Shown one piece after another: positions 1 to 6,434 of a stretch of 9,779 bases of DNA. The stretch is from JAAAOZ01 sp964496595. GTDB lineage: Bacteria; Chloroflexota; Anaerolineae; B4-G1; SLSP01. Every line of letters begins with the position of its first letter. Position 1 is the first letter of the stretch. The stretch lies in NCBI GenBank assembly GCA_964496595.1, contig CAZCAI010000165.1, positions 1 to 9,779 on the forward strand. The letters are read 5' to 3'. The notes beneath the pieces were generated by a model that was not told the origin of the DNA, did not search any database, and worked only from the letters and a program-made list of their open reading frames with translations. Both the position numbers and the translations under genes were made by a program.

Positions 1-1
1 G

Positions 2-2242
2 TATTATCAGGGCAATCTCTCTTGGGATAGCGCCGCGCCAACGTACATGGAGTTCGGCAACGTCGTGCCCGAAGCACGCCAGCTCTTCACGCCGTCGGTC
101 GTCCTCAGCATCAACGTGGCCGGCGGCAGCACCACCGTCTCCGGCGCAGCGCATCCCGACGCGCCGTGCCCCTACTGCCAGGTGGAGCTGTTCTTAGATG
201 ACCTCGATCCGCTGACCGAGACGTTAGAATCGGTCGCGGTGGTGCAATCGGATGTGGACGGCGAGTGGAGCACGGTGTTGCCTTTCGAGCTAAGGCTGGA
301 CGAGGGCCTGCGCACGGCGAGCACGGCTTTCAATTACGGCATCATCGAACACTTCGATAGGCCTTCGACCTCGCGCGTCTCCACCGAGGTCTACAGCCGC
401 ACCGGCGCGACCCTACCCGATCCGCCGCCCGATCCCGTCTTCCCTACGCCGCCGGTTATCCCGGAGGTGGTCTACGCCGAACCGCCCGCGCCGCCCGCTA
501 ACTACGTCACCATCATCACCGTGACCAACACCAGCGACGCGACGACCTCGCCGACAACGTGCGCCGCCGCGCCCGCCGATCAATGCACGCTGCGGCGCGC
601 CATCGTCCAGGCGAACGCGCTCTCTGCCGCGCAGCGCCCGGCGCGGATCGCGTTCGACATCCCCACGAGCGACGCGGGCTACAACGCATCCGGCTTTTGG
701 AAGATCACTCTCAGCACGACCGACTTGCCTATTGTGAAGGGCGGGCAGGTGACGATTGACGGCGGCACGCAGCCCGGCGGGCGCGCCGACGGCCCGAAGA
801 TCATTCTCTTCCGCGATGGGGCCAGCACAGCGCATCACGCGCTGCGCCTGGGCGAGTTGGTCTCTGAGGGGGCGTACATCGCGCGCGGACTGGCGTTCCA
901 GAACGTGGAGTTGCGGATGACGGGCGCGGGCAACATTATCGAGGAGAACTGGTTCGGCCTGAGCGATGATGGGACGGCCATCTACTTCTATAATGACGAT
1001 CCCGCGCAGGACAACCACGGCTTCATCAACGGCGCGAGCGCGGGCGGGCACAACCTGGTGCGCGATAACAAGTTAGCCGGATCGCGCCAGAACGCCATCA
1101 ACTTCGCCAGCGACGACAACCTCATCGAGGGGAACACCATCGGCCTGCTCGCCAACGGAACGATCCCTGCCTGGCCGGCCGGGGCGAGCTTCTGCAAGCC
1201 CGACGTGACGACCGACAACTGGTTCGGCGGCGGCGGGATTAAGGTGAGTGGGCGGCGCAACCGCATCCTCGATAATCGCATCGCCGGGCTGCTGATTCAG
1301 GGCAGCGCCACGACCACCCCGCCGGACGCGATCTGGATTCCGAGCGGGCAGGACAACCTTATCGAGGGCAATAGCCTCGGGCAGGCGGCGGATGGGACGC
1401 CGCTGTGGACATGCGGCAGTGCGGTGGACATCGGCACGCGCTACACGCGCATCCTCTCCAACACCATCATCAACAGTGCGCGCGACGGCCTCTTCGTCAA
1501 CGGGGGCACGATCTTCATCAACGCGACGACGATGCAGGGCAACGTCATCTCCGACACCGTGCCCGCCATCGAATTCGGCGACGCCGTGCCGGAGTCGCTC
1601 AAGCTCTTCGCGCCCGCGCTGGTCACGCTTATCGACGGTGTGAACGTGACCGGCATAGCCGACGATCCGTGCCCCTATTGTCGCGTGGACATCTACCGCG
1701 ACGATGCCGACCCGGATACCGAAGCGCTGGTCTACCTGGGCGCAGCCTACGCCGACGAGGACGGCGCGTGGGCCTTCAAGCTGCCCGCCGAACTGGATGC
1801 GGACGAGGGCCTGCGCACGCAGAGCACCACCCGCGACTACGGCGTCATCAAGCACTTCGAGGCCGGGACGAGTAGCAAGCTCTCGATGCTGTTCGAGCCA
1901 CAACCGCTCACCGCGCCGGAGAGCGTCGTCATCACGCCGCCAGGGGTGAGCGCGTATGAGACTGGGCAGCCGTACACCTTCAGCGCTGGCGTCAACCCCA
2001 TCACGGCGACGCGGCCCATCACCTACACCTGGCAGGCCACCGATCATGACGAGCGTATTGTCGCCAGTGGGCCGAGCAACGATCAGGTGTTCACATGGGC
2101 GGACGCGGGGCCGAAGGCCATCACCGTCACGGTGGATAACGGCCTGGGCGCGCCGGTCACCGCGACGTATGACCTGGACGTCTCAAGCGACGCGGGATAT
2201 TCGATCTACCTCCCGCTGGTCACGCGGAACTTCGACGGGTGA
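2..2242 (+). CDS. Secreted CSLREA / parallel beta-helix protein with PKD-like C-terminus (5' partial)
   Basis: Probable extracellular or surface-anchored protein; its substrate is unknown. Numbering is from the ATG at 47. A first CPYC-containing beta module (2-116) is followed by a Pro-rich linker (121-151) and a CSLREA-like motif (C180-TLRRAI, with C172). Beta-helix coils follow (about 290-505), seen as repeated NLIEGN, RILDN and RILSN strings. A second copy of the CPYC module (509-616) precedes a PKD/Ig-like domain (about 624-712) and the terminal YSIYLPLVTRNF. The frame stays open to base 2. The 15 codons before the ATG (YYQGNLSWDS...) align with the segment ahead of the second module (MQGNVISDT...), so the ATG at 47 is internal and the gene begins upstream. 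The beta-helix fold could be a polysaccharide lyase or an adhesin; no catalytic residues can be assigned. The reading frame is secure, the function is not. Confidence 0.85.
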   Translation, partial: YYQGNLSWDSAAPTYMEFGNVVPEARQLFTPSVVLSINVAGGSTTVSGAAHPDAPCPYCQVELFLDDLDPLTETLESVAVVQSDVDGEWSTVLPFELRLDEGLRTASTAFNYGIIEHFDRPSTSRVSTEVYSRTGATLPDPPPDPVFPTPPVIPEVVYAEPPAPPANYVTIITVTNTSDATTSPTTCAAAPADQCTLRRAIVQANALSAAQRPARIAFDIPTSDAGYNASGFWKITLSTTDLPIVKGGQVTIDGGTQPGGRADGPKIILFRDGASTAHHALRLGELVSEGAYIARGLAFQNVELRMTGAGNIIEENWFGLSDDGTAIYFYNDDPAQDNHGFINGASAGGHNLVRDNKLAGSRQNAINFASDDNLIEGNTIGLLANGTIPAWPAGASFCKPDVTTDNWFGGGGIKVSGRRNRILDNRIAGLLIQGSATTTPPDAIWIPSGQDNLIEGNSLGQAADGTPLWTCGSAVDIGTRYTRILSNTIINSARDGLFVNGGTIFINATTMQGNVISDTVPAIEFGDAVPESLKLFAPALVTLIDGVNVTGIADDPCPYCRVDIYRDDADPDTEALVYLGAAYADEDGAWAFKLPAELDADEGLRTQSTTRDYGVIKHFEAGTSSKLSMLFEPQPLTAPESVVITPPGVSAYETGQPYTFSAGVNPITATRPITYTWQATDHDERIVASGPSNDQVFTWADAGPKAITVTVDNGLGAPVTATYDLDVSSDAGYSIYLPLVTRNFDG
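50..394 (+). repeat. CPYC module, copy 1 (protein-level repeat)
   Basis: Encodes residues 2-116 of the beta-helix protein. It shares with copy 2 the ordered landmarks EFG-VPE, PCPYC-V, DD-DP-TE, DG-W, LP-EL, DEGLRT and YG-I-HF. The copies are diverged at DNA level, so this is an old module duplication and not a recent tandem repeat. Confidence 0.85.
1571..1894 (+). repeat. CPYC module, copy 2 (protein-level repeat)
   Basis: Encodes residues 509-616 and matches copy 1 along its whole length, including CPYC at 542-545 and DEGLRT at 586-591. It follows the beta-helix coils directly. By analogy, the coils before copy 1 should lie upstream of the window. Confidence 0.85.
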
Positions 2243-2259
2243 CGAGGCCACAGCCAAGC

Positions 2260-2295
2260 AGAAGGGGGAGTCGAGAGTGCGCGACTCCCCCTTCT
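2260..2295 (+). terminator. Hairpin terminator candidate after the beta-helix gene
   Basis: Perfect 14-bp inverted repeat (2260-2273 with 2282-2295) around an 8-nt loop, starting 17 nt after the stop codon of the plus-strand gene. The stem is GC-rich. Only a weak T-rich tail follows on the plus strand (TATTCG), so termination may be inefficient or rely on the second hairpin. Confidence 0.6.
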
Positions 2296-2320
2296 ATTCG
2301 CAACATCATTATCACAGCAA

Positions 2321-2354
2321 AAAGCCACGGAGATGAGAAAATCTCCGTGGCTTT
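2321..2354 (-). terminator. Intrinsic terminator for the minus-strand lipoprotein gene
   Basis: Perfect 14-bp inverted repeat (2321-2334 with 2341-2354) and a 6-nt loop, 22 nt past the minus-strand stop at 2377. Read on the minus strand, the stem runs directly into a five-T tract, the usual layout of a Rho-independent terminator. The plus strand has only TTT after the stem, so the fit is better for the minus-strand gene. Confidence 0.75.
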
Positions 2355-2376
2355 GGATGTCAGAGAATGGCTATAA

Positions 2377-3270
2377 TCAAGGCGTCGAGAGCACGATCAC
2401 GTCGTTGGGCAGGGTGGGAATCAGTTCCAGGTTGTTCCGGTAGACCTCCACCACACCGGCGACGCGCACGCGACTGCCCGCCACGCCCAAGGCCTCGTTG
2501 TTCGCGATGCGGTCGAGGACGTTGCGCCAGATGAAGACGACGATCTCGCCCTGGGCCTCGCCCTCGGCGCCGACGAAGACCTTGACCGCGCTCGAAAGCC
2601 CCTCGGTGCGCAGTACCTGGCCCTCGATCATCACGCGCTGGCCGGCGTCGTCGCCGCTGAGGGCGCTGATCTCGCGCCGGGGGGCTGAGGCGGTCGCGGC
2701 CTCGATGGCCTTCACATCCCCGCCGAAGTTCGGCACGATTTGCAGCGCGCCCTCGTACTGATCGATCTCGCCCGTGGCCCGCACCTCCGCGCCGATATTG
2801 ATCTCCGAGGCGTCCCAGCAATCATCGTAGACGTTATGCCACATCAGCAGCGCGATCTGTCCTGAGCCATCGTCCAGCGTGAACTCGAAGCCGCTGGAGA
2901 AGCTCCTGACCGCGACGACTGTGGCTTCCACGGTTACTTCTTCGCCGATGCGCGCCGCCGTAATAGCGCCGATGTCGGTGAAGTCAATCTCCGGCGTCGG
3001 CGTGGCCGAGGGTGTGGGGGTGTCGGAGGGGGTGGCCGTCGGCGCCGGCGATGGCGTCGCGGAGGGCGGCAGGGTCTCGGTTGGCGCGAGGGTCGCCGTC
3101 GGCGGGGGCGTCCGGGTGGGGGGCGGCGTCGCCGTCGGCGCGGAGGTGGCGGTCGCAGCGGGCGGCGGTTCGGTGGTGGACGTCGCCGTCGGCGCGGGAG
3201 TTTGGCCGCCGCATCCGGTGAGTGCTGCAATTAAGGTCAGTATGGCTATCAAATAGATGGCTTTGTGCAT
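2377..3270 (-). CDS. Lipoprotein with Thr/Pro stalk and tandem OB-fold-like domains
   Basis: Probable membrane-anchored exported lipoprotein of 297 residues. It has a short charged start, a hydrophobic stretch (5-17) and a lipobox LTGC, with the lipidated Cys at 20. A low-complexity Thr/Pro/Ala linker (about 23-93) acts as a stalk. Two beta-rich domains follow (about 94-195 and 196-297). Both show the pattern G-V-V-G-V, then F-L-D-G-G-I or an equivalent, a WRNV or WHNV motif, G-VR-G, and Y-LE/LQ-I-P, which resembles OB-fold (tRNA-anti-like) domains. The OB assignment is by pattern only; the ligand is unknown. The ATG at 3270 has a strong AAGGAG (3276-3281) five bases upstream. The gene is last in the minus-strand block and is followed by a good intrinsic terminator. 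Confidence is high for the gene and lipoprotein call, moderate for OB folds. Confidence 0.85.
   Translation of the reverse strand: MHKAIYLIAILTLIAALTGCGGQTPAPTATSTTEPPPAATATSAPTATPPPTRTPPPTATLAPTETLPPSATPSPAPTATPSDTPTPSATPTPEIDFTDIGAITAARIGEEVTVEATVVAVRSFSSGFEFTLDDGSGQIALLMWHNVYDDCWDASEINIGAEVRATGEIDQYEGALQIVPNFGGDVKAIEAATASAPRREISALSGDDAGQRVMIEGQVLRTEGLSSAVKVFVGAEGEAQGEIVVFIWRNVLDRIANNEALGVAGSRVRVAGVVEVYRNNLELIPTLPNDVIVLSTP
2992..3201 (-). repeat. Low-complexity Thr/Pro-coding stretch (lipoprotein stalk)
   Basis: Encodes roughly residues 24-93 of the lipoprotein, almost entirely T, P, A and S with a few E, D, R and L. The DNA is imperfectly repetitive (GCCGTCGGCG recurs) and G-rich on the plus strand. 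Such stalks usually hold a domain away from the membrane or through the wall. Confidence 0.8.
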
Positions 3271-3343
3271 TGTGTCTCCTTGACAAAGGAATAAACCAAG
3301 ATGATTTAGATAAGCGATATATTGATTGTATGAGCAGGGATTA

Positions 3344-3832
3344 TTATTCTCCCACCCGTTTCAAAACTTGAGTCATCAGCGATTGACTCATATAAAATGG
3401 GAGGCGTTGGAGTTTGGTCAGCATAGGTTTCAGCGGACCGATAAAATCACGTTGCCGCGCCTCAACTAAAATCCCTAATGTGCCGACAATGGCAAGCCCA
3501 CCTTGCACTGCGCGCCGTCGCCCACGACGTTCATCCATAAGCAACAGGCTTACTTGTAATTCATGAGCCAGCACGATGGCCTCGCTTTCACCCACATCCA
3601 ATTGATCCAGTAACAAATCCACAGCCAGTTGGTTCGTCACAGGTGTGACAAGCAACCACGACGCTGAACGAAACTCATCCACGCCGATAGCATCAGGCGT
3701 ATATAGCAGTTCATCCTGGACCGCTTGGGGAATGTGAATCGCGCCAAACAATCGAGGGAGTAACGCAAGCTGCTCCAACCAGGCAAGAGCAATCAGCGGT
3801 GTTGCATTGGAGACTACGGTTGATTTGACCAC
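3344..3832 (-). CDS. DUF3368-family PIN-domain toxin (module A)
   Basis: Predicted VapC-like ribonuclease toxin of 162 residues, normally held in check by the antitoxin encoded just upstream. The family pattern is clear: VVSNATPLIAL (6-16), an IPQAV-DEL helix (34-42), LDVGESEAI (78-86, acidic E82 and E84), LLMDERRGRR (97-106, acidic D100 and E101), and VGTLGILVEA (116-125). The first PIN acid position holds Asn9, as in many DUF3368 members. The start is a GTG at 3832 that overlaps the antitoxin end by 19 nt, and no good Shine-Dalgarno is placed for it, so translation is probably coupled. It ends with tandem stops (TAA TAA). Base composition is AT-richer than flanking genes. The RNA target is unknown. 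Confidence is high for family, moderate for activity. Confidence 0.88.
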   Translation of the reverse strand: MVKSTVVSNATPLIALAWLEQLALLPRLFGAIHIPQAVQDELLYTPDAIGVDEFRSASWLLVTPVTNQLAVDLLLDQLDVGESEAIVLAHELQVSLLLMDERRGRRRAVQGGLAIVGTLGILVEARQRDFIGPLKPMLTKLQRLPFYMSQSLMTQVLKRVGE

Positions 3833-4119
3833 TCGCGCACCGCCGCGACCTCTGCTTCTAACTCTTCAGGTGTGTAATCAAGATAGGGGATTTTTTCCTC
3901 AGCCAGCAGACGGATAAAGTCTAAACGGTGTATCCCCAAGAGCTGTGCAGCTTTACCAGATGAGATGCGATCCCGGCGATAGAGTGACAGAACAAACGCG
4001 CGCAAAATTTCAGCGCTGGCCATCTCTGCCGAAAGTCCACACTCGGCCAATAATGTCTGCGGCACAGCCACCGTCACAGATATAGCTTTCGTCTCTGGAA
4101 AATCTAATGTATCTCGCAT
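3814..4119 (-). CDS. UPF0175-family antitoxin (module A)
   Basis: Predicted antitoxin of 101 residues, partner of the overlapping DUF3368 toxin. An N-terminal beta strand (ISVTVAVPQTLL, 13-24) leads into helices, then ISSGKAAQLLGIHRLDFIRLLAEE (52-75), the helix-turn-helix-like core of UPF0175. The C-terminal IPYLDYTPEELEAEV is the likely toxin-binding tail. The frame is open further upstream, but that part overlaps Uma2 and has no family character. The ATG at 4119 is chosen because GAGGAG (4127-4132) sits seven bases ahead. This Shine-Dalgarno is made by the last two Glu codons of Uma2, and only 4 nt separate the genes, so the three are surely co-transcribed. Such antitoxins usually repress their own operon; no operator was identified. 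Confidence 0.87.
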   Translation of the reverse strand: MRDTLDFPETKAISVTVAVPQTLLAECGLSAEMASAEILRAFVLSLYRRDRISSGKAAQLLGIHRLDFIRLLAEEKIPYLDYTPEELEAEVAAVREWSNQP

Positions 4120-4123
4120 GTTG

Positions 4124-4819
4124 TTACTCCTCTTCATCCGCCAAGATCGACCGCAGCGCGGCCAATTTTTCCGTCTCATCGAAGATCGCGCGGACGGGCG
4201 CCTCGAACCCCGGCACGATGATGCTGCGCACAACGCCCGTATCGGTCTTGACGTGCAAGCTGTAGGTTTCATCTTTCAGCACGTATTGCTCAACCATCTC
4301 TTCATCGGGATCGATAATCCAGTACTCAACCACGCCGTGCGCGGCATAATCCACAAATTTGACGCCCCGGTCATTGGCCTCCGTCGAGGGCGATAGTACC
4401 TCGACGACCAAATCCGGCGCGGGGAATTTCATCTGATCCGGCGTGAACGTCTGCGCCTTGTCCGGCCCGAAGTAGACGATGTCCGGCTCGTAGTCATTGC
4501 GAGTGAGCGTGACGAGCATTTTTTCATGCCCGACAAACCCAAGCCGATGTTGCTGGACATAGGTATCCAACAACCCCAAGAGATTCTTCGTGACGACCGT
4601 ATGCCGTAGTTTCGCAGGTGATTGCACGACGACCTCCCCGTTGATGAACTCGACCTTTTGCTTTTCGGACATCTCGTCGTAGAAGCGCTCACGTTTTTCA
4701 CGCTCGGCGGCCAGCACGGATTGAAATTCCTCCACCACGCGCGGCAACTGCGGGGAATGAAGCAGTTGTTGCACAGCCGAGATAATAGGGGAGCCAGCGA
4801 TGCGATCCAAGGTATTCAT
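4124..4819 (-). CDS. Uma2 family (DUF820) endonuclease-like protein
   Basis: Uma2-family protein of 231 residues with a predicted PD-(D/E)xK nuclease fold; the biological role of the family is not established. Core motifs seen: KVEFINGEVVVQSP (55-68), RH (72-73), YEPDIVYFGPD (110-120, with candidate metal ligand D113), PDLVVEVLSPST (135-146, E140), RGVKFVDYAAHGVVEYWIIDP (151-171, K154). All candidate active-site residues are present, so it looks intact. The first 45 or so residues are a charged helical extension, which makes it somewhat longer than typical members. The ATG at 4819 has AAGGAGG (4829-4835) nine bases upstream and an extended -10 promoter just beyond. It is the first gene of a three-gene operon with antitoxin and toxin A. 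Domesticated use beside a TA pair is possible but unproven. Confidence 0.9.
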   Translation of the reverse strand: MNTLDRIAGSPIISAVQQLLHSPQLPRVVEEFQSVLAAEREKRERFYDEMSEKQKVEFINGEVVVQSPAKLRHTVVTKNLLGLLDTYVQQHRLGFVGHEKMLVTLTRNDYEPDIVYFGPDKAQTFTPDQMKFPAPDLVVEVLSPSTEANDRGVKFVDYAAHGVVEYWIIDPDEEMVEQYVLKDETYSLHVKTDTGVVRSIIVPGFEAPVRAIFDETEKLAALRSILADEEE

Positions 4820-4854
4820 AGCTCATCTCCTCCTTGATACGTAAAGATTTGTAC

Positions 4855-4863
4855 ATTATAGCA
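4855..4863 (-). promoter_or_regulatory. Extended -10 promoter for the Uma2-TA operon
   Basis: On the minus strand the bases read TGC then TATAAT (hexamer 4855-4860, TG at 4862-4863), a perfect -10 with the TGn extension. No convincing -35 lies at 16-18 bp, as is usual for extended -10 promoters. Transcription would start near 4848, giving a leader of about 28 nt to the Uma2 ATG at 4819. Confidence 0.6.
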
Positions 4864-4917
4864 TAGCGCAAATCAAACTACGAAAAGGTGATTTTGCTTC
4901 TGTATAAATATAGCTCT

Positions 4918-5388
4918 CTATTCCCCAGCCAAGCGCAACGCGGTCTGCAAAACATCTGGAGTGATACGCAATCCAGCCTCGACTATCAAATCAAACACAG
5001 GGCGAACTTGCGGAATCAGTCCAGCGCGCTTAGCCAACAAAACCACGCCCAAAGTGCCCCGCACCGGTATATTGAGGGTGACAGCACAATCCCGAGCAGC
5101 GCGGTCATCAAGAATAGCTTCATATTCCTGCTGATTGTGTGCCCAAGTGAGCACTGCACTTTCCCCCGCGCCTAAGTCCCAACCGGCTATCGTGACATCC
5201 TTAAACTGCATTGGGTGAATATACTTCTGTCCCACGCTATTTAACCAACGTTGCGCTGCATCCTCATAGGGCCCGGCATGTATCTCTTTGGCAACAGCTT
5301 CTGGGATAACCAGATTTGGGCACAGGGTTGCGAGTAATTGCACACGACCAACATCTGCTAACAGAATCACAGGCGACGCATTCACCAC
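4918..5388 (-). CDS. DUF3368-family PIN-domain toxin (module B)
   Basis: Predicted VapC-like ribonuclease toxin of 156 residues, divergent from the module A toxin. Family landmarks: VNASPVILLADVGRVQLL (2-19), IPEAVAKEI (28-36), LGAGESAVL (72-80, E76), AILDDRAARDCA (91-102, D94 and D95), and VRGTLGVVLLAKRAGLI (109-125). The first acid position is Asn3. Start is a GTG at 5388 (a second GTG follows at once). An ATG at 5392 is out of frame. The start lies 10 nt after the antitoxin stop, with only a distant GGGAG upstream, so coupled re-initiation is likely. No terminator is visible after the stop at 4918. The 98 bases between it and the Uma2 start carry the next promoter. Confidence 0.87.
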   Translation of the reverse strand: MVNASPVILLADVGRVQLLATLCPNLVIPEAVAKEIHAGPYEDAAQRWLNSVGQKYIHPMQFKDVTIAGWDLGAGESAVLTWAHNQQEYEAILDDRAARDCAVTLNIPVRGTLGVVLLAKRAGLIPQVRPVFDLIVEAGLRITPDVLQTALRLAGE

Positions 5389-5398
5389 CCATTTTCTG

Positions 5399-5653
5399 TC
5401 ACTCCCGCGCGAATCCTTCCGCTAACTCTTCTGGTGTGACCTGAAATGGGGAAACGTTGAAGCGCGCCAGGCTATGTAGGAACTCCTGACGACTAACGCC
5501 TGCGATTTCGGCAGCTTTGCTCTGTGAGAGTTGGCCCATCTCGTACCATTTGACTGCCGATGCCAGCCGCATCTCGCGCACAAACGCTGCTGGCGTCTGA
5601 CGCAATGCGGAAAACACTGTATCTGGAAGTTCTATAGTGATGCGAACTGTCAT
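5399..5653 (-). CDS. UPF0175-family antitoxin (module B)
   Basis: Predicted antitoxin of 84 residues for toxin B. VRITIELPDTVFSAL (3-17) forms the N-terminal strand and helix. A core near 41-63 (QLSQSKAAEIAGVSRQEFLHSL) matches the UPF0175 helix-turn-helix, and VTPEELAEGF near the end parallels the tail of antitoxin A. The frame opens at an upstream ATG (5710), but that would overlap the methyltransferase end and add residues without family character. The ATG at 5653 is preferred because of its AGGAGG. The gap to the methyltransferase stop is 44 nt, so it may be read through from that operon or have a weak promoter of its own. Similarity to antitoxin A is at the motif level only. Confidence 0.85.
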   Translation of the reverse strand: MTVRITIELPDTVFSALRQTPAAFVREMRLASAVKWYEMGQLSQSKAAEIAGVSRQEFLHSLARFNVSPFQVTPEELAEGFARE

Positions 5654-5660
5654 AGTAATC

Positions 5661-5666
5661 CCTCCT
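5661..5666 (-). promoter_or_regulatory. Ribosome binding site fixing the antitoxin B start
   Basis: AGGAGG on the minus strand, seven bases before the ATG at 5653. It decides between that start and the longer in-frame ATG at 5710, which has no comparable site. Confidence 0.75.
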
Positions 5667-5697
5667 GATAAATGATGCGATTTCTGGGTTTCAGTGA

Positions 5698-6434
5698 TCA
5701 AAACCGACAACCAGGTAGATCGTTCCTACTCTGCTTGACGCCCACCGTGGCGTGGACGCTGTGCCAGGGGCCGTAATCCTCGCGGTGGACGTCGAAGCCG
5801 CGCGCGGCCAGCAGCGGGACTTCGTCGCGCATGTAGTCGCCGATGAGCGACCAGAGCCAGGCCAATCCCGCCGCCACGGGATTGCCGTCGCGCGCCTCGC
5901 CCGCATCGATGATGATGAGCTTCCCGCCAGGGCGGAGGACGCGGATCATTTCATCTAAGGCGGCGTCCGCGTCGGGGATGGCGCTGAAGGTGAAGGTCGA
6001 GAGCATGGCGTCGAAGCTCTCATTTGCCCAGGGGAGCGCGACAGCATCGCCCACGCACAGCGCCGACGCGAGGTTCTGCGACTGCAAGCGCTCCTGCGTG
6101 CGGGCGGCNNNNNNNNNNNNNNNNNNNNNNNNNNNNNNNNNNNNNNNNNNNNNNNNNNNNNNNNNNNNNNNNNNNNNNNNNNNNNNNNNNNNNNNNNNNN
6201 NNNNNNNNCGGGCGGCGGCAGATAGCGCAGCGCGCGCCGTCGCAGGCGATGGGTCGTGGAGGCGGTGAACCAATCGACGGCGTCGTAGAGCCACGCGAAG
6301 CGGTCGTAGAGCGGTTGCCAGAGGTGCGATTGCAGCCAGCGTTTGTCCTGCCGGCGCAGCCACCAGATCGCGACGGCGCCTAATGCAAGGCCGCTGATCA
6401 AGCCTGCGAGCCACTTACGCGGTCTCTGTGTCAT
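5698..6434 (-). CDS. Membrane-anchored class I SAM-dependent methyltransferase, interrupted by assembly gap
   Basis: Predicted methyltransferase (Methyltransf_11/UbiE-like); the substrate is unknown. The N-terminal part (75 residues) has one hydrophobic segment (about 8-25), then LYDRFAWLYDAVDWFTA and LRRRALRYLPPP, typical of the lead-in to the SAM motif. The 100-N gap removes motif I (the glycine-rich SAM loop). After it come 136 residues: a GDAVALPW acidic/SAM-pocket segment, SFDAMLSTFTFSAIPD, and the RVLRPGGKLIIID strand. The two halves lie in different frames as assembled, which a gap of unknown length explains. The ATG at 6434 has AGGAG (6441-6445) six bases upstream and overlaps the preceding gene by 20 nt, so it is probably coupled to it. 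The last ten residues (SRNDLPGCRF) look like a non-family tail. Family call is secure, integrity unproven. Confidence 0.82.
6109..6208. other. Scaffold gap (100 N)
   Basis: Exactly 100 N, the usual placeholder for a gap of unknown size. It falls inside the methyltransferase. To join the two coding halves in one frame, the real gap length must leave remainder 2 when divided by 3. The missing part of the fold (about 30-37 residues) suggests a true length near 100 bases. Confidence 0.98.

Noticed and set aside
413..2047. Long minus-strand reading frames (413-1051 and 1073-2047)
   Set aside because: They lie opposite the beta-helix gene, are rich in Arg, Gly and Ala without any domain pattern, and are typical antisense shadows in GC-rich DNA.
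3061..3180. Possible G-quadruplexes on the plus strand of the lipoprotein stalk
   Set aside because: The G runs follow from repeated Pro and Thr codons. The run spacing does not give four clean GGG tracts with short loops.
3369..3390. TGAGTCA/TGACTCA inverted repeat as a terminator for toxin A
   Set aside because: It lies inside the coding sequence before the stop, has only 7-bp arms and is followed by no T tract.
4120..4272. 5' extension of the antitoxin A frame
   Set aside because: These codons overlap Uma2, carry no UPF0175 features, and the ATG at 4119 has its own well-placed Shine-Dalgarno.
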